Source of the DNA: Crenobacter luteus
GTDB taxonomy: Bacteria > Pseudomonadota > Gammaproteobacteria > Burkholderiales > Chromobacteriaceae
NCBI RefSeq assembly: GCF_004345725.1
Contig: NZ_SLXG01000016.1
Coordinates: 1 to 64,000, forward strand
DNA length: 64,000 nucleotides
Direction: 5' to 3'
Numbering within the stretch: the stretch's first letter is position 1; every line of letters begins with the position of its first letter. The translations under genes and the position numbers were made by a program. Shown here piece by piece: positions 55,666 through 64,000 of this stretch. The notes beneath the pieces are model-generated. The model did no database searches. It worked only from the letters and a program-made list of their open reading frames with translations, and had not been told where the DNA came from.

Positions 55666-57024
55666 ATGTTTGAAAAAATCCTTATTGCGAACCGTGGCGA
55701 AATCGCGCTGCGCATCCAGCGCGCCTGCCGCGAAATGGGCATCAAGACCGTGGTCGTCCATTCCGAGGCCGACCGCGAAGCCAAGTACGTCAAACTGGCC
55801 GACGAATCGGTCTGCATCGGCCCGGCACCGTCGATCAAGAGCTACCTGCACGTGCCGGCCATCATCTCGGCCGCCGAGGTGACCGACTCTCAGGCCATCC
55901 ACCCGGGCTACGGCTTCCTGTCCGAAAACGCCGACTTCGCCGACCGCGTCGAGCAGTCCGGCTTCGTGTTCATCGGCCCGCGCGGCGACACCATCCGCCA
56001 GATGGGCGACAAGGTCGCCGCCAAGGACGCGATGATCGCCGCCGGCGTGCCGTGCGTGCCCGGTTCCGACGGCGCGCTGCCGGACGACCCGGCGCAGATT
56101 GTCAAGATCGCCAAGAAGATCGGCTTCCCGGTCATCATCAAGGCCGCCGGCGGCGGCGGCGGTCGCGGCATGCGCGTGGTGCACACCGAGGCGGCGCTGA
56201 TCAACTCGGTCAACATGACCCGCACCGAGGCGGCCGCGGCGTTCGGCAACCCGACCGTGTACATGGAGAAGTTCCTCGAACACCCGCGCCACATCGAGAT
56301 CCAGGTGCTGGCCGACGAGTACGGCAACGCGATCTACCTGGGCGAACGCGACTGCTCGATGCAGCGCCGCCACCAGAAGATCATCGAGGAAGCGCCGGCG
56401 CCCGGCATCACCGACGCGCAGCGCAAGAAGATCGGCGAAGCGTGCGCGGCCGCGTGCCGCCGCATCGGCTACCGCGGCGCCGGCACCTTCGAATTCCTGT
56501 TCGAGAACGGCGAGTTCTACTTCATCGAGATGAACACCCGCGTGCAGGTCGAGCACCCGGTGACCGAGATGATCACCGGCATCGACATCGTGCAGGAGCA
56601 GATCCGCATCGCCGCCGGCGAGAAGCTGCGCTACACCCAGGACGACGTGGTGCTGCGCGGCCACGCGATGGAGTGCCGCATCAACGCCGAGGACCCGTTC
56701 ACCTTCGTGCCGAGCCCGGGCAAGATCGAGAGCTACCACCCGGCCGGCGGCCCCGGCATCCGTATCGACTCGCACATCTATCAGGGCTACACCGTACCGC
56801 CGCACTATGATTCGATGGTCGGCAAGCTGATTTCCTACGGCGACACCCGCGACCAGGCGATGGCGCGCATGCGCGTCGCGCTGTCGGAGATGGCGATCAC
56901 CGGCATCAAGACCAATATCCCGCTGCACCAGGAGCTGTTCATGGACGGCGCCTTCCAGAAGGGCGGCACCACCATCCACTATCTGGAAGAACGCCTGTCG
57001 CAGCTGAAGAAGGGAGACGTGTGA
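55666..57024 (+). CDS. accC: Biotin carboxylase AccC
   Basis: Carboxylates the biotin on AccB using ATP and bicarbonate. The start [25 protein letters not shown] is the family N-terminus; ATP-grasp features include [12 protein letters not shown] and the biotin-carboxylase signature [25 protein letters not shown]. The length is 452 aa. GGGGAG lies 9-10 nt before the ATG at 55666. It overlaps prmA by one base. Confidence 0.97.
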   Translation: MFEKILIANRGEIALRIQRACREMGIKTVVVHSEADREAKYVKLADESVCIGPAPSIKSYLHVPAIISAAEVTDSQAIHPGYGFLSENADFADRVEQSGFVFIGPRGDTIRQMGDKVAAKDAMIAAGVPCVPGSDGALPDDPAQIVKIAKKIGFPVIIKAAGGGGGRGMRVVHTEAALINSVNMTRTEAAAAFGNPTVYMEKFLEHPRHIEIQVLADEYGNAIYLGERDCSMQRRHQKIIEEAPAPGITDAQRKKIGEACAAACRRIGYRGAGTFEFLFENGEFYFIEMNTRVQVEHPVTEMITGIDIVQEQIRIAAGEKLRYTQDDVVLRGHAMECRINAEDPFTFVPSPGKIESYHPAGGPGIRIDSHIYQGYTVPPHYDSMVGKLISYGDTRDQAMARMRVALSEMAITGIKTNIPLHQELFMDGAFQKGGTTIHYLEERLSQLKKGDV

Positions 57025-57920
57025 TGGCTTGGCAACAGGCCAGTATCGATACCGACAGCCGCGTCGCCGAGGCGCTCGCCGACGCGCTGATGGAGGCCGG
57101 CGCGCTGTCGGCCGCCATCGAGGATGCGTGGGCCGGCACCGAGCAGGAAGAACCGATCTTCGGCGAGCCGGGCGAGCCGGTCGACAAGCTGTGGCAGAAG
57201 AGCCGCATCCTCGCGCTGTTCGCCGACGACGCCGACGTCGGCGCGCTGATCGCGCTGGCGGCGCTGGCCGCCGGCGCGCCGACGCCGGCGTTCACGCTCG
57301 AAACGGTCGAAGAGCAGGACTGGGTGCGGCTGACGCAGAGCCAGTTCGACCCGATCCGCATCTCCGACCGGCTGTGGATCACGCCGACCTGGCACGAGGC
57401 GCCCAACCCGCAGGCGGTGAACCTGCAGCTCGACCCGGGCCTCGCCTTCGGCACCGGCAGCCACCCGACCACGCGGCTGTGCCTGCAGTGGCTGGACGCG
57501 CACATCCAGGGCGGCGAGACGGTGTTCGACTACGGCTGCGGCTCCGGCATCCTCGCGATCGCCGCGCTCAAGCTCGGCGCCGCCAGCGCCGTCGGCGTCG
57601 ACATCGACCCGCAGGCGGTCAAGTCCAGCCGCGACAACGCCGCGCAGAACGGCGTGGTCGCCGAGTTCTTCCTGCCCGACGACGCGCCGGCGATCCAGGC
57701 CGACGTCGTGCTCGCCAACATCCTCGCCAACCCCTTGCGGCTCCTGGGCGAACTGCTGGCCGGTCACGTCAAGCCCGGCGGCAAGATCGTGCTGTCCGGC
57801 ATCCTCGCCGACCAGGCCGCCGAACTGTCCGGCATCTACTCGGCCTGGTTCGACATGGACCCGCCGGTCTTCGACGAAGGCTGGACCCGACTCACCGGAA
57901 CCCGACGCGCGACCGTATGA
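57024..57920 (+). CDS. prmA: Ribosomal protein L11 methyltransferase PrmA
   Basis: Trimethylates L11. The 298-residue protein has the N-terminal L11-recognition domain (1-60), a linker, and the SAM domain with LDPGLAFGTGSHPTTRLCLQWL, VFDYGCGSGILAIAALKLG and ANILANPL. The ATG at 57024 shares its A with the accC stop; GGGAG is upstream. The accC-prmA order is widespread. Confidence 0.95.
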   Translation: MAWQQASIDTDSRVAEALADALMEAGALSAAIEDAWAGTEQEEPIFGEPGEPVDKLWQKSRILALFADDADVGALIALAALAAGAPTPAFTLETVEEQDWVRLTQSQFDPIRISDRLWITPTWHEAPNPQAVNLQLDPGLAFGTGSHPTTRLCLQWLDAHIQGGETVFDYGCGSGILAIAALKLGAASAVGVDIDPQAVKSSRDNAAQNGVVAEFFLPDDAPAIQADVVLANILANPLRLLGELLAGHVKPGGKIVLSGILADQAAELSGIYSAWFDMDPPVFDEGWTRLTGTRRATV

Positions 57921-58984
57921 ACCACGCTACCCAGTGCCCGAGCTGCCAGACCCGTTTCAAGGTGACCGACGCCCAGCTGGCGGCCGCCGAGGGCATGGTC
58001 CGCTGCGGGCGCTGCGCGCACGTGTTCAACGCGCGTGAACACCTCGAAGGCCAGACGCCGCCGCCGGCCCCGCCGGCGAGCGCTGCCGACGACTTCGAGC
58101 TCGAGCTGCCCGACTTCGACCCCATCCTGCCACCCGGTGTCGCGCCGGACGACGCAGCGCCCGAGCCGGCGCCACCGCCGGTCGAGCCCACCGCGATGGC
58201 TGCCCCCGCCGACGCGGCCTCCGAGGCCGGCGAGCGGAACGACGACCTCGACGTGTTCGAGCGCGCGCTCAAGGAGGCGATGAACGGCGGCCGCCGCGAG
58301 CCGAGCGCCACCCGCATCGAGACCCTGGCCGACGCCGGCGACGAGCGCCGCGCCCCCGTCGAGACCGCCTCCGCGGCCGAGCACCCCGAGCACCCCGAAC
58401 CGGCCGAGGCGCCGGAAGCGCCCCTCCCCCTCGCCGCGCCCGAGCCGGCCGCCGCACGCGACGACGACGCGGAGGAAGACGACGAGCCCGGCCCCAGCCG
58501 CGCGCTGCTGATGACGCTGATCTTCGCGCTGCTGTCGCTGCTCGCGCTGTTGCTGCTGCTCGGCCAACTGGTCTACTTCAACCGCACCCGCATCGCCGCC
58601 GAGGTGCCCGAGCTGCGCCCGACGCTCGAGGCGGCCTGCCGCCCCCTGGGCTGCAGCGTGCCGCTGCCCGGCGACGCCGAGGCGATCCGCACCGAATGGT
58701 CGGAACTGTCCTTCGTGCCCGAGCACGCCCATCTGGTCCAGGTGTCGGCGACGCTGAAGAACCACGCGCCCTACCCGCAAGCCTTCCCGGCGATGGAGCT
58801 GACGCTGAAGGACGACGACGACCAGGTGCTGGTCAGGCGCAACTTCGCCGCCTCCGACTACCTGAAGCCGGACGATTTCAAGGCGGGCTACCTGCCCGGC
58901 AACGGCGAGGTCAAGGTGACGATGAAGCTCGACACCGGCAAGCTCAAGCCGCAGGGCTACAGCCTGCTGTGGTTCTACCCCTGA
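57917..58984 (+). CDS. Zinc-ribbon and DUF3426 domain membrane protein
   Basis: A 355-residue protein with an N-terminal MJ0042-type zinc ribbon (Cys7, Cys10, Cys30, Cys33; CPSCQTRFKV and VRCGRCAHVF), a long acidic Pro/Ala/Glu linker (about 45-192), one membrane helix (about 197-219) and a C-terminal periplasmic DUF3426 domain. The helix places the zinc ribbon in the cytoplasm. Function unknown. It overlaps prmA by 4 nt; the accC-prmA-DUF3426 order is common in Betaproteobacteria. A repeat copy (58559-58568) codes LGQL in the helix end. Confidence 0.85.
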   Translation: MNHATQCPSCQTRFKVTDAQLAAAEGMVRCGRCAHVFNAREHLEGQTPPPAPPASAADDFELELPDFDPILPPGVAPDDAAPEPAPPPVEPTAMAAPADAASEAGERNDDLDVFERALKEAMNGGRREPSATRIETLADAGDERRAPVETASAAEHPEHPEPAEAPEAPLPLAAPEPAAARDDDAEEDDEPGPSRALLMTLIFALLSLLALLLLLGQLVYFNRTRIAAEVPELRPTLEAACRPLGCSVPLPGDAEAIRTEWSELSFVPEHAHLVQVSATLKNHAPYPQAFPAMELTLKDDDDQVLVRRNFAASDYLKPDDFKAGYLPGNGEVKVTMKLDTGKLKPQGYSLLWFYP

Positions 58985-59004
58985 GACCCACCCCACCCGA
59001 GACG

Positions 59005-59028
59005 ACCGCACATCCCGTGCGGTTTTTT
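59005..59028 (+). terminator. Terminator of the accBC-prmA-DUF3426 operon
   Basis: A 7-bp stem (59005-59011 with 59017-59023) followed by six T, 20 nt after the DUF3426 stop. Confidence 0.75.
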
Positions 59029-59087
59029 CTTGTTTTTCCGCCATGCTCGGCCACGATGAGAAACACCATCACCGAAAGGGGAAAGAC

Positions 59088-59624
59088 ATGGACGGCTTCC
59101 GACTGCAGGTGGGCGAGGACAGGCTGCGCGTCGACGGCGACTTTCCGCGCCCCGGGGACTGGATGCCGAGCTTCATGCTGGTCGACGAGACGCTGAACGA
59201 CGTGTCGCTCGAGGCCTTCCTCGGCCAACCCAAGACGCTGATCACGCTCTTGTCGCTCGACGAGGAACGGCACGGCGGCATGGCGCTGCTGCGCGCAACG
59301 CTCGCGCGGCTCGAACGTTGGCCGAGCCTTGCCCGCATCGTCGTCACCATCGACTCGCCGTTCGCGCTGGCGCGCGTACGGCGCGAGCACGGCCTGCCCG
59401 GCGTCACGCTGCTCTCGACGCTGCGCGGGCGCGACTTCCACCGCCGCTACGGCGTGCTGATCGCCGACCACCCGCTGTCCGGCTTTACCGCACCGGCGCT
59501 GATCGTCGGCGACGGCGACGACCACGTCGTCCACGCCGAGCGGCTGGCCGACGTCGACGACCACTTCGACTGGCTCGCCTGCGAGGCCGCGATGTCGCGG
59601 CTGTTCCCGGCGCTGCCGGCCTGA
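59088..59624 (+). CDS. Thiol-peroxidase (Tpx)-like protein lacking both catalytic cysteines
   Basis: A 178-residue thioredoxin-fold protein clearly related to Tpx: MPSFMLVDETLNDVSLEAFLG, VTIDSPFALARVRREHGLPG, VTLLSTLRGRDFHRRYGVLIADHPLSGF. In Tpx the peroxidatic Cys sits in a TPVC-type motif after SLD; here the stretch reads SLDEERHGG (56-64). The resolving Cys region reads RREHG. The only Cys is 165. Peroxidase activity by the known mechanism is therefore unlikely; a binding or regulatory role is possible. AAGGGGA lies before the ATG. Two exact repeat copies (59220 and 59317) lie within 107 bp. Confidence 0.8.
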   Translation: MDGFRLQVGEDRLRVDGDFPRPGDWMPSFMLVDETLNDVSLEAFLGQPKTLITLLSLDEERHGGMALLRATLARLERWPSLARIVVTIDSPFALARVRREHGLPGVTLLSTLRGRDFHRRYGVLIADHPLSGFTAPALIVGDGDDHVVHAERLADVDDHFDWLACEAAMSRLFPALPA

Positions 59625-59638
59625 GCGCCGCGACAAAA

Positions 59639-59667
59639 GAAACGGGCTGCCAGCGGCAGCCCGTTTC
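59639..59667. terminator. Bidirectional terminator between the Tpx-like gene and gpsA
   Basis: A 13-bp perfect stem (59639-59651 with 59655-59667), AGC loop, between convergent stops, with A-rich and T-rich flanks. Confidence 0.8.
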
Positions 59668-59684
59668 GTTCGGCCCTCCCCTCG

Positions 59685-60689
59685 TCAGGCGAGCCGCTCG
59701 CCCGCCTCCGACTTGGGTGCCCGGCCCATCAGGTCGCCGACCACCTGCTGCGGGCTGGCGCCGTGGTAGAGCAGCGCGCACACCGCCGCCGTGATCGGCA
59801 TGTCGACCTCGAGCCGCTCGGCCATGGTCAGCACCTCGCGCGCGGTCGGCACGCCCTCGGCGACGTGGCCGAGCTCCTCGAGGATCACCGGCAGCGACTT
59901 GCCCTCGGCCAGCTTCAGCCCGACCTGACGGTTGCGCGACAGCGTGCCGGTACAGGTCAGGATCAGGTCGCCCATGCCGGCCAGCCCCATCATCGTCTGC
60001 GGACTGGCGCCGAGCGCGACCGCAAGGCGGCTGATCTCGGCCAGGCCGCGCGTGATCAGCGCCGCGCGCGCGTTCATGCCGAAGCCGAGGCCGTCGGCGA
60101 CGCCGGTGGCGATCGCCATCACGTTCTTCACCGCGCCGCCGACCTCGACGCCGACCAGATCGTCGTTGGCGTACAGCCGCAGACGGGTGCTGTTCAGCGC
60201 CAGCGCGGTACGGCGCGCGAAGGCGGCGTCCTCGGACGCGAGCGTGACCGCGCAGGGCAGCCCCTGCGCGACCTCGAGCGCGAAGCTCGGCCCGGACAGC
60301 GCGCCCGCGGCGGGCAGCGCGGGCAGCTCCTCGGCGACCACCTGGTGCGGCAGCAGGCTCGAGCCGGCCTCGAAGCCCTTGCACGCCCACAACAGCGGCG
60401 GCAGCGGTTGGCCGAGCGCGGCGAGCGCCCTGAGCGTCGGCCGCAGCCCGGCGATCGGCGTGACCACCAGCAAGAGTTCGGCGCCGGCCACCGCGCCCGC
60501 GAGGTCGGCCGTCAGCGCGAGCGACGCCGGCAGCGCGACGCCCGGCAGGTAACGCGCGTTCTCGCGCGCCGCCCGCATCGCGTCGACCTGTTCGGCGTTG
60601 CGCGCCCACAGCGTGACGTCGTGCTCGGCCGCGTAGGCGAGTGCGAGCGCCGTGCCCCAGGCGCCGGCTCCCAGTACCGCGATCTTCAT
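59685..60689 (-). CDS. gpsA: Glycerol-3-phosphate dehydrogenase [NAD(P)+] GpsA
   Basis: Reduces dihydroxyacetone phosphate to glycerol-3-phosphate for phospholipids. Rossmann motif [10 protein letters not shown] (7-16), [17 protein letters not shown], the catalytic Lys in [11 protein letters not shown] and [15 protein letters not shown] are present; 334 aa. It starts 1 nt after the SH3-protein stop. A repeat copy (60407) is internal. It is the last gene of the secB-SH3-gpsA run. Confidence 0.95.
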   Translation of the reverse strand: MKIAVLGAGAWGTALALAYAAEHDVTLWARNAEQVDAMRAARENARYLPGVALPASLALTADLAGAVAGAELLLVVTPIAGLRPTLRALAALGQPLPPLLWACKGFEAGSSLLPHQVVAEELPALPAAGALSGPSFALEVAQGLPCAVTLASEDAAFARRTALALNSTRLRLYANDDLVGVEVGGAVKNVMAIATGVADGLGFGMNARAALITRGLAEISRLAVALGASPQTMMGLAGMGDLILTCTGTLSRNRQVGLKLAEGKSLPVILEELGHVAEGVPTAREVLTMAERLEVDMPITAAVCALLYHGASPQQVVGDLMGRAPKSEAGERLA

Positions 60690-60690
60690 C

Positions 60691-61134
60691 TCACAGCCCC
60701 CACAGGTCGTCGATGCGCGCGTAGCCTTCCGCGCCGTCGCGATGCCTCACCCTGACCCAGCCGGCCCGGGGCGGCTCGACGAGCTCGAGCACGCCGTCGC
60801 GCGGCACCGCGAAGCGCACCGCCGCGTCGGCGGCGGCGCCCGCCCTCACCTCGGCGCGCTCGGCGACGACCAGCAGCCAGCGCTGATTGGACAGCGCCGC
60901 CGCCGGCATCCAGGCGACGCCGCCGGTCGCGTCGCGCACGCGCGCCCACTCCTTCTGCGTCGACAACACCTCGACCGGGTAGTAGCGGCTGACGACGAAC
61001 AACTTCTTCGCCGACAGCGCCGGCGCCTCGTAGAGCGCCACCCCGGTTTCCTTCACCGAGCGGAATTCCAGCGCCCCGGCCGACAGGCTGAACAGCCCCG
61101 CCAGGGTCGCCAACAGCCAGGCGCGCGCCGTCAT
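60691..61134 (-). CDS. SH3-domain periplasmic protein
   Basis: A 147-residue exported protein. The signal peptide (about 1-21, ending AGA) is followed by bacterial SH3-like repeats ([41 protein letters not shown], and a second unit near 95-145). Such domains often bind cell wall or proteins. Function unknown. It lies between secB (2-nt gap) and gpsA (1-nt gap). Confidence 0.78.
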   Translation of the reverse strand: MTARAWLLATLAGLFSLSAGALEFRSVKETGVALYEAPALSAKKLFVVSRYYPVEVLSTQKEWARVRDATGGVAWMPAAALSNQRWLLVVAERAEVRAGAAADAAVRFAVPRDGVLELVEPPRAGWVRVRHRDGAEGYARIDDLWGL

Positions 61135-61136
61135 GC

Positions 61137-61589
61137 TCAGGCCTGCGCGGTTTCGGCTTCGGCGCGCTGCTGCAGGTACAGCGACTCGAAGTTGATCGGC
61201 GCGAGCAGCACCGGCGGGAAGCCGGCGCGGTTCACCAGGTTGGACACGGTTTCGCGCGCGTACGGGAACAGGATGTTCGGGCAGGCGACGCCGATGATCG
61301 GCTCGACGTCTTCGTCGGGCACGTTGCGGATCTGGAAGATGCCGGCCTGCGCGACTTCGGCGAGGAACATCGTCTTGCCGTCGTCGAGCTTGGCGGTCAC
61401 GGTCACGGTCAGCGTGACCTCGACGAAGCCCTCCTCGACCTGCCGCCCTTCGGACGACAGCTGCATGTCGATGTTGGGGGCGGCCTGCTCGAGGAAGATC
61501 TGCGGCGCGTGCGGCACCTCGAGCGACAGGTCCTTGACGTAGATCTTCTCGATGGAAAATACCGGCTGCACTTCTTGTTGATCGCTCAT
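61137..61589 (-). CDS. secB: Protein-export chaperone SecB
   Basis: A tetrameric chaperone that keeps exported precursors unfolded and hands them to SecA. The 150-residue protein has [22 protein letters not shown], the acidic SecA-binding surface, and [34 protein letters not shown]. It is followed by SH3 and gpsA genes. grxC lies 101 nt upstream on the same strand. Confidence 0.97.
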   Translation of the reverse strand: MSDQQEVQPVFSIEKIYVKDLSLEVPHAPQIFLEQAAPNIDMQLSSEGRQVEEGFVEVTLTVTVTAKLDDGKTMFLAEVAQAGIFQIRNVPDEDVEPIIGVACPNILFPYARETVSNLVNRAGFPPVLLAPINFESLYLQQRAEAETAQA

Positions 61590-61690
61590 GCTTGACGTCT
61601 CGCAAAAAACCCCCGCGGCACGCGGGGCGTCGTTGGAATAAGGTGTCGGGCATCATCGCACAGCGGCGCCCGGCTAGAAAGGGTGGCCGT

Positions 61691-61948
61691 TCAGTCGGCC
61701 AAGAGCGGGTCGAGCTTGCCGGCCTGGTTCAGCGCCGACAAGTCGTCGAAGCCGCCGACGTGGGTGTCGCCGATGAAGATCTGCGGCACGGTGCGACGGC
61801 CGGTCAGCGCCATCATCGCCTGGCGGATCTCGGGGTCGAGGTCGACGCGGATCTCCTCGATCTCGGCCACGCCCTTCTGCGTCAGCAGGCGCTTGGCCAT
61901 CTGGCAGTACGGGCAGACGAGGGTGGTGTACATCTTGACGGGTTTCAT
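61691..61948 (-). CDS. grxC: Dithiol glutaredoxin GrxC
   Basis: An 85-residue glutaredoxin 3 with the active site CPYC (Cys12, Cys15) and the glutathione-binding RRTVPQIFIGDTHVGGFDDL. It reduces mixed disulfides. It lies just upstream of secB, a common pairing. Confidence 0.95.
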   Translation of the reverse strand: MKPVKMYTTLVCPYCQMAKRLLTQKGVAEIEEIRVDLDPEIRQAMMALTGRRTVPQIFIGDTHVGGFDDLSALNQAGKLDPLLAD

Positions 61949-62000
61949 GGACGGACCTTTCGGATTCGACGAGGCATTATATCGGGCCGTTGCGCCACGG

Positions 62001-63347
62001 TCAGCGCGGCAGCCGCGCGAGCGCCTCGGCGACCAGCGCGTCGATCGCGCCGTTGCTGGATGCCGCGCTCTGGCCGTTGACGAGGGCGACCAGCGCGTAG
62101 CGGCGGCCGTCGCCGGCCTGGTAATAGCCGGCCAGCGCGCGCGCGTCGGCCAGCGTGCCGGTCTTGAGCCGCAGCCGCGGCCCCCAGTCCTTCAGGCGCT
62201 TTTGCAGCGTACCGTCCTCGCCGGCGATCGGCAGGCTGGCGGCGAACTCGGCGTACCACGGCCCGCGCGCGGCGTGACGCAGCACCTCGCCCAACAGCCG
62301 CGCGCTGACGCGCTCGCGACGCGACAGGCCGGAGCCGTTCTCGAGCACCAGCGCCTCGTCGGCGATGCCGGCTTCGGCCAGGCTTTGCCGCACCGCGCGC
62401 TCGGCGTTGGCCGGCGTGTCGCCCGGCCCCCGCCCCAGCGTCAGGTAGACGGCGCGCGCCATCGTGTTGTTGCTGTGCTTGTTGACGTCGGCGAGCACCG
62501 CCGTCAGCGGCGCCGACTCGCGTTCGGCCAACACCGCCGCGCCGGCCGGCGCCGCACCCGACACCGTCGCGCGCGGGCCGGCGCCGCCGAGCTCGCGCCA
62601 CAGCGCCGCAAAGCTTTGCCCGGCAAAGTCGCGCGCCGACAAGAGGTTCAGATAGGTCTGCGCGCCGTCGCAGCCGCGCGGCAGCCTGCCCGTCACCTCG
62701 ACGCGCGCGTCGTCGTGGCGGATCGCGACGTGGCCGCGCACGTCGCCGCAAGGCAGCTCGCCGCCGTCGACGAGCCGCGCGTCGAGCGTCACGCCGGGCA
62801 AGGCCGGGTCGAGCGCGGCGCGCGGCCCGGCACCGTCGTGGAAGAACTGCAGCCAGGCGACCTTGAGGTTGGTCAGGTGCGCGTCGGGCGGGATGGTGAA
62901 CACCCGCTCGGCGTCGCCGTTGAAGTCGGCGGCCGGCGCGACGCGGCTGAACGTCGAGCCGTCGAGCACCAGGTTGCCGGCGATCTCGCGCACGCCGCGC
63001 CGCCGCAGTTCGCGCAGCATCGCGATCAGGTCGCCGTCGCGAAAGCGCGGCTCGCCGCCGCCTATCCACGCGAGGTCGCCCTTGAGCACGCCGCTCTCTA
63101 TCGGTGCGGCGCTGACGAAGCGCGTCCGCCAGCGATAGTTGGGGCCGAGCGTCTGCAAGGCCGCCCAGCTCGTGACGAGCTTCATCGTCGAGGCCGGGTT
63201 CATCGCCGCGTCGGCGCGGTGCTCGAGCAGCGGCGCGCCGCCGTCGACGGGCGCCAGCCACAGCGCGTAGTCGCCGGCGGCGAGCGGCGCGGCGACGGCC
63301 GGCAGCGAGAGCGCCGCGACGGCGAAATGGGCGATCCAGCGGGTCAT
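62001..63347 (-). CDS. dacB: D-alanyl-D-alanine carboxypeptidase/endopeptidase (PBP4, DacB)
   Basis: A class C penicillin-binding protein that trims peptidoglycan peptides in the periplasm. A signal peptide (about 1-20) precedes SxxK (Ser53-Thr-Met-Lys56 in NPASTMKLVTS), SxN in NKHSNNTMA and KTG in LKTGTL. The insertion between SxxK and SxN is as in PBP4. 448 aa. AAGGAAA lies before the ATG at 63347. A one-mismatch repeat lies at 62523. Confidence 0.92.
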   Translation of the reverse strand: MTRWIAHFAVAALSLPAVAAPLAAGDYALWLAPVDGGAPLLEHRADAAMNPASTMKLVTSWAALQTLGPNYRWRTRFVSAAPIESGVLKGDLAWIGGGEPRFRDGDLIAMLRELRRRGVREIAGNLVLDGSTFSRVAPAADFNGDAERVFTIPPDAHLTNLKVAWLQFFHDGAGPRAALDPALPGVTLDARLVDGGELPCGDVRGHVAIRHDDARVEVTGRLPRGCDGAQTYLNLLSARDFAGQSFAALWRELGGAGPRATVSGAAPAGAAVLAERESAPLTAVLADVNKHSNNTMARAVYLTLGRGPGDTPANAERAVRQSLAEAGIADEALVLENGSGLSRRERVSARLLGEVLRHAARGPWYAEFAASLPIAGEDGTLQKRLKDWGPRLRLKTGTLADARALAGYYQAGDGRRYALVALVNGQSAASSNGAIDALVAEALARLPR

Positions 63348-63409
63348 CCGGTTTTCCTTATGACGGGGCCGACGCGCGATGCGCCGACCGGACAGCGGCG
63401 ATGCGCCGC

Positions 63410-64000
63410 TCACAACTCCTGCGGGTCGACGTCGAGCGACCAGCGCAAGGCGCGGCCGGCGCGCCTGGCCGCCGCCTCAAGGTCGGGCCGCCACGCGTCG
63501 AGGAAGGCGTGCAGCGGCGCGCGCTGCGGCGCCTCGACGATCAGCTGCGCGCGCTCGCGCCCCGCGAGCCGCGCCATCAGCGCCGGCACCGGGCCGAGCA
63601 CGGACACGCCGCGGGGCGGCACCAGCGCGTCGCGCACCGCCTCGAGAAAGGCGTTGGCGTCGACGATGTCGGGTGCGTCGGCGCGCAGGATGGCCTGGCA
63701 AGTGATCGGCGGCAAGGCGGCGCTGCCGCGCTCGGCCAACAAGGTCTTGGCGTAGCCCAGCGTGTCGTGCGCGATCAGCGCGGCGAACAGCGGGTGATCC
63801 GGCCACTGCGTCTGCACCAGCACCTCGCCCGGCGAGTCGGCGCGGCCGGCGCGGCCGGCGACCTGCGTCAGCACCGCGAACAGGCGCTCGGTCGCGCGGT
63901 AGTCGGCCGAGTAGAGCCCGGCGTCGGCGTTGACGACGATCACCCGCGACAGCGCCGGAAAGTCGTGGCCCTTGGCGAGCATCTGCGTGCCGACGAGGAT
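63410..64000 (-). CDS. priA: Primosomal protein N' PriA, C-terminal part (partial)
   Basis: The C-terminal 196 residues of the PriA helicase, which restarts replication at stalled forks. The visible part runs from the helicase motif LVGTQMLAKGHDFP (ATPase motif V) through QVAGRAGR (motif VI) to the C-terminal domain ending in LDVDPQEL. The frame stays open to the window edge, so the N-terminus lies beyond. It lies 62 nt upstream of dacB. An exact repeat copy lies at 63731-63740. Confidence 0.93.
   Translation of the reverse strand: MLVGTQMLAKGHDFPALSRVIVVNADAGLYSADYRATERLFAVLTQVAGRAGRADSPGEVLVQTQWPDHPLFAALIAHDTLGYAKTLLAERGSAALPPITCQAILRADAPDIVDANAFLEAVRDALVPPRGVSVLGPVPALMARLAGRERAQLIVEAPQRAPLHAFLDAWRPDLEAAARRAGRALRWSLDVDPQEL

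Overview
The window reads as chromosomal DNA of a high-GC betaproteobacterium. Gene content and order (dapA-bamC, glnA with ntrBC, accB-accC-prmA-DUF3426, purN-DUF3108-RsmB-like, DUF2322, secB-grxC, hda-HAD) fit the order Neisseriales, most likely the Chromobacteriaceae side rather than Neisseria itself; this is inference from content, not from a marker gene. Genes are tightly packed on both strands, many overlap by 4 nt (ATGA), and no gene-free stretch exceeds 300 bases. I saw no rRNA, tRNA, CRISPR array or prophage. The only mobile element is the last 27 codons of an ISL3-family transposase at the left edge.

Layout. 1-6.5 kb: IS end, ybiT, dapA-bamC, a repeat-bearing lipoprotein, roxA and slyD. 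6.5-11.9 kb (minus): aroE-mtgA, mgtE-prmC-PAP2 phosphatase, rhodanese. 12-17 kb: a nitrogen-control block, glnA, a DUF4124 protein, ntrB, ntrC, with two sigma-54 promoters and three NtrC-type sites. 17-24 kb: an MscS-like channel with a cyclic-nucleotide-binding domain, divergent metE/metR, and a periplasmic-sensing diguanylate cyclase. 24-31 kb: sixA, lrgAB, ubiC-ubiA, and a minus-strand run hda-HAD-DUF815-Nudix/TPS-FixH-like. 31-36.6 kb: purM, purN, DUF3108, an RsmB-like methyltransferase, grxD, an isochorismatase-like hydrolase. 36.6-44 kb: an ABC exporter triad, DUF2322, rhlE, a CobD/CbiB-like protein, and the flagellar genes flgN, flgM, flgA with a sigma-28 promoter. 44-54 kb: hom-small protein-thrC, alaA, Mth938-like, a ubiquinone cluster (queA-DUF971-ubiE-lysE-ubiJ-ubiB). 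54-64 kb: aroQ, accB-accC-prmA-DUF3426, a cysteine-less Tpx homologue, gpsA-SH3-secB-grxC, dacB, and the C-terminal part of priA.

The strongest unexplained signal is a 10-base word, CTCGGCCAAC (reverse GTTGGCCGAG), found 39 times exactly and at least 9 more times with one mismatch. It occurs about equally in both orientations. It lies inside genes of unrelated function, and head-to-head pairs of it form the stems of several intergenic terminators. This is the signature of DNA uptake sequences in Neisseria and Pasteurellaceae, but the word matches no uptake-sequence dialect I know. I propose it as a candidate new uptake-sequence family.
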